DNA from: Paracoccaceae bacterium
Lineage (GTDB): Bacteria; Pseudomonadota; Alphaproteobacteria; Rhodobacterales; Rhodobacteraceae
Direction: 5' to 3'
NCBI GenBank assembly: GCA_007692585.1
Contig: REBU01000075.1
Span: 1-64,000, forward strand
Length of the DNA: 64,000 nt
Shown here in pieces: positions 8,685 through 16,780 of the stretch. The notes beneath the pieces are model-generated. The model saw nothing but the letters and a program-made list of their open reading frames with translations, was not told the origin of the DNA and did not search any database. How positions within the stretch are numbered: position 1 is the stretch's first letter; every line of letters starts with the position of its first letter. Position numbers and translations under genes: made by a program.

Positions 8685-9584
8685 ATGAGCAATACTGCAA
8701 TCACCCCCCCGGAGCGCGCTGACATCACTCGGTTTTTCCCGGTCAAGACTGTCATGGCCTTGCGCCGGAACAGATTTTTGTCGAATTCCAAGATGATCGG
8801 CGCGCTGCTTATCCTGGCCCCTCTTGGTCTGCTGATCTTGTGCGCGCCGTTGCTGCCGCTGCAAGCCCCGCTGCAGACAAACCTGATGGCAATGATGCAA
8901 CCGCCGTCCCTGGAACATCCCTTCGGGACGGACCGCATGGGGCGCGACATCTTCAGCCGCACGCTCGAAGGGGTGAAAATCTCGCTGCAAGTGGGCCTGA
9001 GCGTCGCGGCACTGGCGCTTGTCGTCGGCATGTTGCTGGGCACCCTTGCGGGGTTCTTCGGTGGCCTGATTGACCGCGCCATCATGGTCATTGTTGACAT
9101 CTTCATGGCATTTCCGTCGCTCTTGCTGGCCATTGGTCTGATCGCGGTCATGGGGACAGGGCTTGTGCCTGTGGTGATGGCCATCGCAATCGCCGACATC
9201 CCGCGCTTCATCCGGCTGCAACGGTCGCTTGTTCTGGGTCTGAGAACGCGCGCCTATATCGACGCCGCGCGGACGGTGCATGCGTCTCAATTCTGGCTGA
9301 TGTCGCGCCACATCGTTCCCAACTCGCTTGCGCCGATGCTGGTCGCGGCGAGCATTTCGGCGGCCAATGCCATTCTGGTTGAAGCCAGCCTCAGCTTTCT
9401 CGGCCTTGGCATCATGCCGCCGGCACCTTCGCTCGGCAATCTGATCCGTGAGGGTCAGCTTTATATGGAACAGGCCTGGTGGATTTCGACCTTGCCGGGC
9501 GTGGTGATCCTGCTGATCGCCATCAGCTTTCATTTCCTGTCTGACGGAATGCGTCAGGCGCTTGATCCCAGATCGCGGAAGTAA
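8685..9584 (+). CDS. ABC permease, DppC type
   Basis: Second channel subunit, 299 residues. The N-terminal extension with RRNRFLSNSKMIGALLIL, the periplasmic segment HPFGTDRMGRDIFSR near residue 75 and the EAA motif near RTRAYIDAARTVHASQFWLM (about 187-206) are all typical of DppC/OppC. It follows the DppB gene by 14 bases with AAGGGA upstream, in the same operon. Confidence 0.9.
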   Translation: MSNTAITPPERADITRFFPVKTVMALRRNRFLSNSKMIGALLILAPLGLLILCAPLLPLQAPLQTNLMAMMQPPSLEHPFGTDRMGRDIFSRTLEGVKISLQVGLSVAALALVVGMLLGTLAGFFGGLIDRAIMVIVDIFMAFPSLLLAIGLIAVMGTGLVPVVMAIAIADIPRFIRLQRSLVLGLRTRAYIDAARTVHASQFWLMSRHIVPNSLAPMLVAASISAANAILVEASLSFLGLGIMPPAPSLGNLIREGQLYMEQAWWISTLPGVVILLIAISFHFLSDGMRQALDPRSRK

Positions 9585-9613
9585 GCCGCGCCCTCATGTG
9601 AAGCGAGAACAAG

Positions 9614-11590
9614 ATGATACACCAAGGTGAAATTACCGCGCCCTTGCTGGATGTACGCAACCTGCGCACCGAATTTGCGACCGATGGGGGCACTGTGCGC
9701 GCCGTTGATGATGCCAGCTTCTCGATCATGCCGGGCGAGCGGATTGCCGTGGTCGGGGAAAGTGGGTCCGGAAAAAGCGCCATGGCCATGTCGATCCTGC
9801 GACTTCTGGTCTATCCCGGTCGGGTGGTGGCGGGCGATGTTCTGTTGGAGGGTACGAATATCGCGCAGCTGAGCGAGCGACAGCTCAACCAGTTGCGGGG
9901 GCGTTCGGTCGGCACTGTGTTTCAAGACCCGATGTCCTCGCTTGATCCGGTCATGCGCATCAGCAAGCAGATGACGGCCCCGATCATGCGCAATCTCGGG
10001 ATGAATTACAAAGAGGCCCATGCCGAGGCGGTCGAGTGGTTGCGCAAGGTCGGCATCCCTGACCCGGAGCGGCGGATCACGGCGTTTCCCTTTGAGATGA
10101 GCGGCGGGATGCGACAGCGTGTGATGATCGCGATGGCGTTGTCGTGTCGTCCGAAACTGCTGATCGCGGATGAGCCCACGACAGCCCTTGATGTCACGAT
10201 TCAGGCCCAGATCGTGGAGATCCTGAAGAAGCTGACCAGCGAAGCCAATACGGCGATGATGTTCATCACGCATGATCTGGGTCTTGTTGCGCGTCTGGCT
10301 GACAAGGTGGCCGTCATGTATGCGGGCCGGATCGTGGAATTCGCCACGGTTGAGGAGATTTTCGCCGCACCGTGCCACCCGTATACGCAAAGCCTGTTGC
10401 GCACCATACCCAGCCCGACTGCGCTCAATACCTCGCGGCTGCCGCAAATTCCCGGCTTGCCGCCAGACATGAAGAAAGCCATCCAAGGCTGCGCTTTCCG
10501 TGAGCGCTGTCGTGCTGCGACCGACATCTGCGCGCGCGAGGCACCAGCGTTGACTGACCGCGGCGCAAGCCATGTTGCGGCTTGTTGGCAGCCCGAAGGT
10601 CTGGGATCAAGCCCCATTGACGCGCAGCCCGACCGCGCCTTGCGCCGAAACGACGGCCCCTTCCGCGACAGGGTGATTGTCGAGATCAACAATCTCAACA
10701 AACATTTCGTGTCCTCGAGCTTCCTGTCGCGCACCAAGCGCAATGTCATCAGGGCCGTCAATGGTGTCAGCCTGCGCGTGCGTCAGGGCGAAACGCTTGG
10801 GATTGTGGGCGAAAGCGGCTGCGGCAAGAGCACGCTTGCGCGGCTGTTATTGGGGCTGGAGAAGCCCAGCTCGGGCGAGATATTCACCGAGGGCCTGACG
10901 CAGATGGTGTTTCAGGATCCGGCCTCTTCTTTTAACCCCAAGATGAGAATACGCAGCATCATCGAGGAGCCGCTGCTGGTGAAACGCAAAGGCGACTGGC
11001 GGACGCGGCAGGCGCGTGTCGAGGAGCTTGTCAAACTCGTCGGTCTGGACGAGGCGCATCTGGACCGGTTTCCGGGGCAGCTGTCAGGCGGGCAGCTGCA
11101 ACGTATCGCCGTGGCGCGTGCGCTGGCTCTGGAACCTTCGGTCGTGGTCGCCGATGAACCGACTTCGGCGCTCGATGTTTCGGTGCGCGCCCAGATCATC
11201 AATCTGCTCGCCGATCTCAAGCAGGAACTCGGCGTTGCGTTTGTCTTCATTTCCCACGATCTGCTGACGGTGCAATATATCTCGGACCGGATTGCCGTCA
11301 TGTATCTTGGCGAGGTCGTCGAATATGGACCCGCCGATCTTGTCTTCAACAGCCCGTCGCATCCTTATACAAAGGCGCTGATCGACGCGGTTCCCATTCC
11401 TGATCCGGCGCGCGAAGCCAAACGCGCGAGCGCAGTCCTGAAGGGAGAATTGCCAAGCCCGCTGAGCGAGATTTCCGGGTGCACTTTCGCGACGCGCTGT
11501 CCGCTGGCGACAGAGCAATGTCGCACCGAGAAACCCAAGCTCAGACAACATCGCAAATCCCGTGAGGCCGCTTGTCACTATGCCAAATGA
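9614..11590 (+). CDS. Fused ABC ATPase (DppD-DppF type, two nucleotide-binding domains)
   Basis: A 658-residue protein with two complete ATPase domains that energise the importer. The first has Walker A GESGSGKS at 48-55, signature MSGGMRQRV near 162 and Walker [13 protein letters not shown] near 180. It ends with an oligopeptide-ABC C-terminal Cys-rich segment ([15 protein letters not shown] near 294). The second has Walker A GESGCGKS near 399-406, [14 protein letters not shown] near 492 and [12 protein letters not shown] near 510, again with a [15 protein letters not shown] segment near 620. In most Dpp/Opp systems these are two proteins; the fusion resembles GsiA. The last 11 bases overlap the next gene. 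Confidence 0.92.
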   Translation: MIHQGEITAPLLDVRNLRTEFATDGGTVRAVDDASFSIMPGERIAVVGESGSGKSAMAMSILRLLVYPGRVVAGDVLLEGTNIAQLSERQLNQLRGRSVGTVFQDPMSSLDPVMRISKQMTAPIMRNLGMNYKEAHAEAVEWLRKVGIPDPERRITAFPFEMSGGMRQRVMIAMALSCRPKLLIADEPTTALDVTIQAQIVEILKKLTSEANTAMMFITHDLGLVARLADKVAVMYAGRIVEFATVEEIFAAPCHPYTQSLLRTIPSPTALNTSRLPQIPGLPPDMKKAIQGCAFRERCRAATDICAREAPALTDRGASHVAACWQPEGLGSSPIDAQPDRALRRNDGPFRDRVIVEINNLNKHFVSSSFLSRTKRNVIRAVNGVSLRVRQGETLGIVGESGCGKSTLARLLLGLEKPSSGEIFTEGLTQMVFQDPASSFNPKMRIRSIIEEPLLVKRKGDWRTRQARVEELVKLVGLDEAHLDRFPGQLSGGQLQRIAVARALALEPSVVVADEPTSALDVSVRAQIINLLADLKQELGVAFVFISHDLLTVQYISDRIAVMYLGEVVEYGPADLVFNSPSHPYTKALIDAVPIPDPAREAKRASAVLKGELPSPLSEISGCTFATRCPLATEQCRTEKPKLRQHRKSREAACHYAK

Positions 11591-12833
11591 AAAATTCCAG
11601 AGTTTCGGCATCGTCGGCGGCGGTATCTTCTTCACGATCGTAGGACTGGCAAATCCGTTTTTTCCGCTTTTTGCTGCTGAACTCGGCGCATCAACCCTTG
11701 CCATCGGCATTATGGTGACGCTCAAGGCCCTGTTCCCGGTCTTCATTGCGCTGCCGTCGGGCCAGTTGATCGATACGGTCGGCCCGGTGCGGATGCTTCA
11801 GATCGGAAGCCTGAGCCTGTTTGGCTCGATGCTGGCCACGGTCTTTGCGTCCGGTCTTTTCCTGCTGGCGCTGTCGCAGATCCTGCTTGGCGCGGCGATT
11901 GTCATCATGGCGTCGTCCTTGCAGGTCCTGGTATCGAAAGGCGAGAAGGCAGCGCGCAACGACAGCATCAAGAAATACGCCATGTGGATGTCGGCAGGGG
12001 GGCTGATCGGGCCGCTCGTCGGGGGCGCGATCGTCTCAGCCTTCACGGCGCCGCTCGTCGGCTACCGCGCGGCCTTCATTGCGGCCTCGCTTGCGACATC
12101 GTTGTTCATGCTCGCACTGCTCTGGGTTGCGTCGATCTACCAGCATCCGGTCCGCGATGCGGGCTCGCCACGGGTCAAGGATGTGCTCAGCCCGCGCGGG
12201 GTTTTCGGCAGCTACCGCAACGGGTTTGATCTGACCAGCCACCGGGCGGTACAGTTCGGGCTGACCGCCACGTTCCTGATCATGTATGTGCAGGCGCTCT
12301 ATATCACCTTCATGCCGCTCTATCTGGCGCAGAATGCCTATCCGACGATGCTGATCTCGGTCGTCATTGCGATGAAGGGCTTCGCGGGCATGCTGTCGCG
12401 CTTCGTTCTGACCTTTCTGATGCGGCACGCGCCGCTGGAACGTATCCTGACGACTGCAGGTATCGTCGCGGCCGCCTGCGTCGGTTTGACACCCGTCGCA
12501 GTCGAGACGCCCGCGCTGATGATCGCACTTGCGATCCTCATGGGCGCGTCCGTAGGGATCAACATGCCGGTCAGCATCATGATCATGGTCGATGTCATCG
12601 GCGAGGAGAAACGTGGCAGCCTGATGGGTCTGCGGCTACTGACCAATCGGTTTGCGCAAATCATCAGCCCCTTGATGTTCGGGATCATCGGGCAGGTCTT
12701 CGGCCTGAAGCTGGCGTTTCTTTCCGGGGGTGCAATGCTGTTTGCGGTTCTTGGGGGCTTTGCATTCTTCGCGCGCCGGAAATGGAACCTGACCACATGG
12801 GCCGGTAGCCCCCCGCGCGAGCCTGCGGAATGA
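11580..12833 (+). CDS. Major facilitator superfamily transporter
   Basis: Twelve-helix MFS permease of 417 residues. The first helix starts near SFGIVGGGIFFTIVGLANPF; the region PSGQLIDTVGPVRM near 65 is the loop 2-3 motif, and the second half begins near residue 225. The ATG at 11580 overlaps the 3' end of the ATPase gene, so translation is coupled and the gene is the last of the import operon. A GTG six codons upstream is the alternative start. An MFS protein at the end of an ABC import operon may export a breakdown product or act as a second importer; the substrate is unknown. Confidence 0.85.
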   Translation: MPNEKFQSFGIVGGGIFFTIVGLANPFFPLFAAELGASTLAIGIMVTLKALFPVFIALPSGQLIDTVGPVRMLQIGSLSLFGSMLATVFASGLFLLALSQILLGAAIVIMASSLQVLVSKGEKAARNDSIKKYAMWMSAGGLIGPLVGGAIVSAFTAPLVGYRAAFIAASLATSLFMLALLWVASIYQHPVRDAGSPRVKDVLSPRGVFGSYRNGFDLTSHRAVQFGLTATFLIMYVQALYITFMPLYLAQNAYPTMLISVVIAMKGFAGMLSRFVLTFLMRHAPLERILTTAGIVAAACVGLTPVAVETPALMIALAILMGASVGINMPVSIMIMVDVIGEEKRGSLMGLRLLTNRFAQIISPLMFGIIGQVFGLKLAFLSGGAMLFAVLGGFAFFARRKWNLTTWAGSPPREPAE

Positions 12834-12862
12834 CGCACCTGCGATCCTAAAGGTCAGGTGCG
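12834..12862. terminator. Inverted repeat between convergent genes
   Basis: CGCACCTG at 12834-12841 pairs with CAGGTGCG at 12855-12862 around a 13-base loop, directly after the MFS stop and before the convergent small gene. No T run follows on either strand; instead a run of 11 C follows at 12863-12873. It is a plausible bidirectional stop for transcription, but weak by the usual criteria. Confidence 0.4.
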
Positions 12863-12876
12863 CCCCCCCCCCCGTT

Positions 12877-13071
12877 TCACCCCAGCGGAAAGAACAGGCC
12901 CGGCGCGGGTTCACTATCCTTGTGTGCCATGCGCGTAACAGCGGCAGAGGCCGCCGATACGCGATTGGCCATCGCGTGCAATTGCTCAAGCGCCTCTGGC
13001 TCCAGCTCCAGCCCCTGGCATTTTGCGTGATGTCGGATGTCGTCGAGGGTCCAGTCACGGATAGTTTGCAT
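12877..13071 (-). CDS. AtzG/GatC-like small amidase partner (DUF4089-like)
   Basis: A 64-residue protein directly downstream of an amidase gene on the same strand (30-base gap), with AAGGA eight bases before its ATG. It is helical, with the pattern LEPEALEQLHAMANRVSAAS, and ends in EPAPGLFFPL. The tail resembles the end of the second small protein of this window (EPAHVFTPL) and of AtzG, the GatC-like subunit that binds and stabilises the amidase AtzE. I infer that it forms a heteromer with the amidase at 13102-14517. Residue identity between the two small proteins is otherwise low, so the family call rests on size, tail motif and context. Confidence 0.65.
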   Translation of the reverse strand: MQTIRDWTLDDIRHHAKCQGLELEPEALEQLHAMANRVSAASAAVTRMAHKDSEPAPGLFFPLG

Positions 13072-13101
13072 GGTTCATGTCCTTCTTTTGTCGAATCTGG
13101 G

Positions 13102-14517
13102 TTAGAGAAGCGGGCGTTGGCGTTCGGGAAGACCCTGCTCAACGGCCTGCGCGACGCGGTAGACTGAAGCTTCGTCAAAGTATTTGCCGACGACCTGCAG
13201 GCTCGTGGGCAACCCGCTATCGTCAAAACCGGTCGCCACGGCCATGGCCGGGTGACCTGTTATGCTGAAGGGAGAACATACCGAGCCTGCAGTGAAGCCC
13301 GACAACAGGGCCTGGTCACCAAAGGGCGGTGCTGTGGTAAGCGTCGTCAAGGTGATCACAGCGTCAAACTTGGTGATGACCGCATCTGTGGCGCATGCAA
13401 GCGCGCGGCGCTCGCGCTGGGCGGCCAGATAATCCGCCGCGCGCACCATGAAACCAGCCATCATCTTGCCACGCAGCGAACGCCCCATCAGGTGATGACG
13501 TTCCAGAAAGTCCTTTTCATGGATCGAGTAGGATTCAGACCAGTTGATCACGCTCAGGGCGCTGCGATAGGCGCTGACCGGTTTTGGCAATGCGGCCTCC
13601 AGAAGCACCACGCCCTGATCGCGCAAGATGTCCAATGCCGCTTCAAAGCGCGCCACAACCTCAGCCTGAGGAGCGGGTGCCTCTGGTCCGAAATCGCGGA
13701 TGACACCGATCCGCATACCCGCAACGCCCATGCGCAGCGCGCCGAGCATGTCGGGCACAGGTCTATTCGCAGATTGTGGGTCTGACGGGTCGAACCCGGC
13801 CATTGCACCGAGCACCAGCGCATTGTCCTGCACGGTCCATGTCAATGGCCCGGCGATGTCGCAGGTCCAGCAATTGGGCAGAATGCCCGCGCGACTGACG
13901 CGCCCGAATGTCGCCTTCATGCCCTGCACGCCGGTTGCGGCGGCGGGCAATCTGACGGAGCCTCCTGTATCCGAACCAAGCGCAAAGAGCGCCGCGCCCG
14001 AAGCAACCGCGACACCCGCCCCGGTCGAGCTGCCGCCACTGAAGCGTGTCACATCATAGGGATTGCGCGCGAGGGGGTAGGGCAGGTCGTCATGGACCTC
14101 GCCGTTTCCGGTGCCGTATTCCCAGGTATTCAGCTTGCCCAGCAGGATCGCGCCTGCGTCCTGCACTCGGGCAACAGTTGTCGCTGTGCGGTCGGCCACA
14201 TATCCTTCCATAAGCCGCGAGCCACCTGTCGTCGGGATGCCCGCGACGTGGTAGTTATCCTTCACGGCGAATGGGATTCCGTGCAACGTGCTGCGCAGTT
14301 TGCCATCCATAATCTCTTGCTCGGCATGGCGCGCCCTGTCCAGCGCGGCCTCGGCCAGTATGGTGATATAGGCGTTTAGCCGTGGCTGGACGTCGGAAAT
14401 CCGGGACAGGACGGCTTCGGTCAGTTCCACGGGCGAAATTTCTCGCGTTGCGATCAGTTGCGCGGCCTCGCTGATGTTAAGGCCAGTCAGGCTGGTGGGA
14501 AGCTGGGATATGTTCAT
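13102..14517 (-). CDS. Amidase signature enzyme (AtzE/GatA-like)
   Basis: A 471-residue hydrolase of the amidase signature family. The Ser-cisSer-Lys triad is visible as K86 (GIPFAVKDNY), S163 (FSGGSSTGAG) and S187 (GSDTGGSVRLP), with the usual 24-residue spacing between the serines. It hydrolyses an amide or a ureide-type C-N bond in the cytoplasm. The start at 14517 has AAGGATCC upstream and gives the family length. It is co-transcribed with the small AtzG-like gene and divergent from the second small-protein/amidase pair. The divergent region carries three TTGTATACAA-like sites. The AtzG-type partner suggests relatives of 1-carboxybiuret hydrolase, but the substrate is not determined by sequence. 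Confidence 0.88.
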   Translation of the reverse strand: MNISQLPTSLTGLNISEAAQLIATREISPVELTEAVLSRISDVQPRLNAYITILAEAALDRARHAEQEIMDGKLRSTLHGIPFAVKDNYHVAGIPTTGGSRLMEGYVADRTATTVARVQDAGAILLGKLNTWEYGTGNGEVHDDLPYPLARNPYDVTRFSGGSSTGAGVAVASGAALFALGSDTGGSVRLPAAATGVQGMKATFGRVSRAGILPNCWTCDIAGPLTWTVQDNALVLGAMAGFDPSDPQSANRPVPDMLGALRMGVAGMRIGVIRDFGPEAPAPQAEVVARFEAALDILRDQGVVLLEAALPKPVSAYRSALSVINWSESYSIHEKDFLERHHLMGRSLRGKMMAGFMVRAADYLAAQRERRALACATDAVITKFDAVITLTTLTTAPPFGDQALLSGFTAGSVCSPFSITGHPAMAVATGFDDSGLPTSLQVVGKYFDEASVYRVAQAVEQGLPERQRPLL

Positions 14518-14619
14518 AGGCTGGATCCTTTGTGGAAAGGGTTCGCATCGGAATTGGGTGTCTGATGGCTGACAAAGCATTGCAGAGCTATCGTCTCCAA
14601 GTCTACGCAAGTCTGCAGA

Positions 14620-14629
14620 TTGGATGCAA
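14620..14629. promoter_or_regulatory. Weak GntR-operator-like site, TTGGATGCAA
   Basis: Two mismatches to TTGTATACAA, one to the 1601 variant, centred 30 bases from the site at 14650. It is about 100 bases before the leftward amidase start. Confidence 0.3.
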
Positions 14630-14649
14630 TCTGGTTTTATAATCAGACA

Positions 14650-14659
14650 TTGTAGACAA
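14650..14659. promoter_or_regulatory. Putative GntR operator, TTGTAGACAA
   Basis: One mismatch to TTGTATACAA, upstream of the leftward amidase/small-protein pair. The 486-base divergent region is AT-rich around 14780-14810; apart from these sites no gene or RNA was recognised in it. Confidence 0.5.
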
Positions 14660-14932
14660 AACATTTTTCCTAATCTGCCCCGGAGATGGCATCCTTGCCT
14701 AAAAAAACTGCGGGCAGAAAAGGGGCTTGCTGCAAGGGGCCTGCGTCAGGGCATGTGCGTTGCTGGGCCGGAAAGCCATATAATAAATAAATAACAGATA
14801 TTTATGGATCGCGGAGGATCGCCCTCAAGGCGGTAGGCTGCGCCAGCTATGCAGATTGGACTGAAACCGGCAATTTCCGGATCTGTTGCCTTCGGCCTTG
14901 ACGAATCGAATATCTGACCGCAGCAATCCTAA

Positions 14933-14942
14933 TTGTACACAA
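14933..14942. promoter_or_regulatory. Putative GntR operator, TTGTACACAA
   Basis: One mismatch to TTGTATACAA, about 62 bases before the rightward small AtzG-like gene and its two amidases. Confidence 0.5.
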
Positions 14943-15003
14943 AATGGAGCGCGGCATTTTCGTTGCGCTCGACCAAAATCAACTTCCAGAAAGGAAGCTG
15001 CTC

Positions 15004-15198
15004 ATGTCTGACTCAGCACCGAGTGATCTTGTTCGCGTGACTGCGCTGCTCGAGGTCGCCGAATTCAGCCCGACTCCTGAACAAAAAGCGGAAATCCTCG
15101 ATGCCTATCCGCATGTGCGCGAGATGCTCGCGCGCCTGAAGCGTGACTATGGGTTCAGCGATGAGCCTGCGCATGTATTCACCCCGCTCAAATTCTGA
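15004..15198 (+). CDS. AtzG/GatC-like small amidase partner (DUF4089-like)
   Basis: A 64-residue protein whose ATG at 15004 is preceded by AAGGAAG at a good distance; the frame is open for 20 more codons upstream without a ribosome binding site. The sequence is two predicted helices (LVRVTALLEVAEF and VREMLARLKRDYGF) plus a tail EPAHVFTPLKF, as in AtzG-type partners. It lies 18 bases before an amidase gene with a near-identical ribosome binding site, so the two are probably made in equal amounts. The order is small gene then amidase, as in atzG-atzE, whereas the other pair in this cluster has the reverse order. Confidence 0.72.
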   Translation: MSDSAPSDLVRVTALLEVAEFSPTPEQKAEILDAYPHVREMLARLKRDYGFSDEPAHVFTPLKF

Positions 15199-15216
15199 TC
15201 GCGAAAGGAAGCCCTG

Positions 15217-16629
15217 ATGCCTGAATCCAACTTCATGACTGCCGCAGAACTCGCCAGTGCCTATCGCGCCCGCACGATTTCTCCTGTCGAGGTGACACGC
15301 GCCTTGTTGGATCATGTCGAGGCGCGCGACCGGTTCATCGACAGTTTTCTGACAGTCACCCGCGAGCGGGCCATGGCAGATGCCCGCACCGCAGAGCAGC
15401 AGTTCATGCGCGGCGAGGATCGTGGTCCGATGCAGGGCATCCCTTATGGACTGAAGGACATCATCGAGACGGCGGGCATTCGCACGACCGGGCAATCCAG
15501 AAGTCTTGCCAATCATGTCCCGGCGCAGGATGCCGCAGTCGCTGCGAAGCTTGCCAAAGCCGGGGGGGTCTTGATTGGCAAGAACACGACATGGGAATTC
15601 GCGCATGGTGGCGCGGCCTGGGATGTTGTCGGGCCACCTGCGCATAATCCATGGAACCCCGATCACCACCCTGCCGGGTCGTCCTCAGGGACGGGAGCGG
15701 CCATTGCGGCGGGCTTTATCACCACAGGGATCGGCACGGATACAGGCGGGTCCGTGCGGATGCCTGCGGCAGCCTGCGGGATTGCGGGCCTGAAGCCGAC
15801 CTATGGCCGGGTCAGCCGTCGCGGCATTTTCCCGAATTCCTTCTCGCATGATCATGCCGGGCCGATGGCGCGCAACAGTCGGGACGTGGCGATGATGTTG
15901 CAGGTCATAGCCGGATATGACGCGGCTGATCCAGGCAGCGCAGATGTGCCGGTGCCCGATTACATGGCCGGGTTGAGCGGCGATTTGAAGGGGATGCGTG
16001 TAGGTGTGCCCTGGGACTGGCTGGAACAGGCCCAGTGTTCGGACGGCACGATGGCGGCATTCAAACGCGCGCTAGAGATCCTTGAAAGCCTTGGGGCCAG
16101 CATCGTCGCGGTCGAGCTGCCATCACTCGAGGCGTTTTCGGACAGCAAGAAGACCATCGCAATGAGTGAGTTGTTCAGTATCCACAACAAGACCCTGCGC
16201 GAAACACCAGACCTGCTGGGTGCCAGCTTGCGCTATCGTATACAATGCGGCGCGCTGATCCGTGCCGAGGATTACCTTCGGGCCATGCGCTTGCGCACGC
16301 GTCTCGCGAGTGCGATGCAGGCCGTGTTCAAGACGGTTGACCTGATCGCCTGTCCGTGCGCCGAGCCTGCTGGCAAGTTGGAAAAGCCGCAGGCGGATGG
16401 GTTGTTCAATAAAAAATCCCTGACGACACCTTTCAATTCCACCGGAAACCCCGCGATCAGCATCAACATGGGCTTTTCTCCCCAGGGCTTGCCCTATTCG
16501 CTGCAGATCGCCGGTCGGCTGTTTGAAGAGGCATCTGTCCTGCGCGCCGCCGACGCCTATGAATGTGCCGCAGGATGGCTGAGCCATCATCCTGATTTGT
16601 TCAAGGAACCTGTTCTCGACACCGTATGA
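15217..16629 (+). CDS. Amidase signature enzyme (AtzE/GatA-like)
   Basis: A 470-residue amidase with K80 (GIPYGLKDII), S155 (PAGSSSGTGA) and S179 (GTDTGGSVRMP), again with 24 residues between the serines, followed by the conserved GLKPTYGRVSRRGIFPNSFS stretch. AAGGAAG precedes the ATG. It is translated just after its small AtzG-like partner and before a third amidase after a 151-base gap in which I see no gene. It probably hydrolyses an intermediate of the same pathway as the amidase at 13102-14517. The two amidases are clearly different proteins rather than a recent duplication. Confidence 0.88.
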   Translation: MPESNFMTAAELASAYRARTISPVEVTRALLDHVEARDRFIDSFLTVTRERAMADARTAEQQFMRGEDRGPMQGIPYGLKDIIETAGIRTTGQSRSLANHVPAQDAAVAAKLAKAGGVLIGKNTTWEFAHGGAAWDVVGPPAHNPWNPDHHPAGSSSGTGAAIAAGFITTGIGTDTGGSVRMPAAACGIAGLKPTYGRVSRRGIFPNSFSHDHAGPMARNSRDVAMMLQVIAGYDAADPGSADVPVPDYMAGLSGDLKGMRVGVPWDWLEQAQCSDGTMAAFKRALEILESLGASIVAVELPSLEAFSDSKKTIAMSELFSIHNKTLRETPDLLGASLRYRIQCGALIRAEDYLRAMRLRTRLASAMQAVFKTVDLIACPCAEPAGKLEKPQADGLFNKKSLTTPFNSTGNPAISINMGFSPQGLPYSLQIAGRLFEEASVLRAADAYECAAGWLSHHPDLFKEPVLDTV

Positions 16630-16780
16630 GCGGCGCGCGCCGACACCCGGTGCAAAACGATCTGCGCCGCTGCCGTTCAAAGGGGGGGCCGGTCGGCAAG
16701 CCGCGCTCGTCTGACTGCCAAAGCCACGACCAAAGGCACCACGTCTTTCCGCAAAGCTTTCAAAAACCAAGGAGAAGAAG

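Noticed and set aside
16236-16245. TCGTATACAA, one mismatch to the candidate GntR operator
   Set aside because: It lies inside the coding sequence of an amidase with no start nearby; one or two such chance hits are expected in the window.
13102-16629. Amidases as housekeeping GatA subunits of the tRNA amidotransferase
   Set aside because: No gatB is adjacent, the small partners are AtzG-like with the EPA..F.PL tail, and the genes are embedded in an apparent GntR regulon with an importer.
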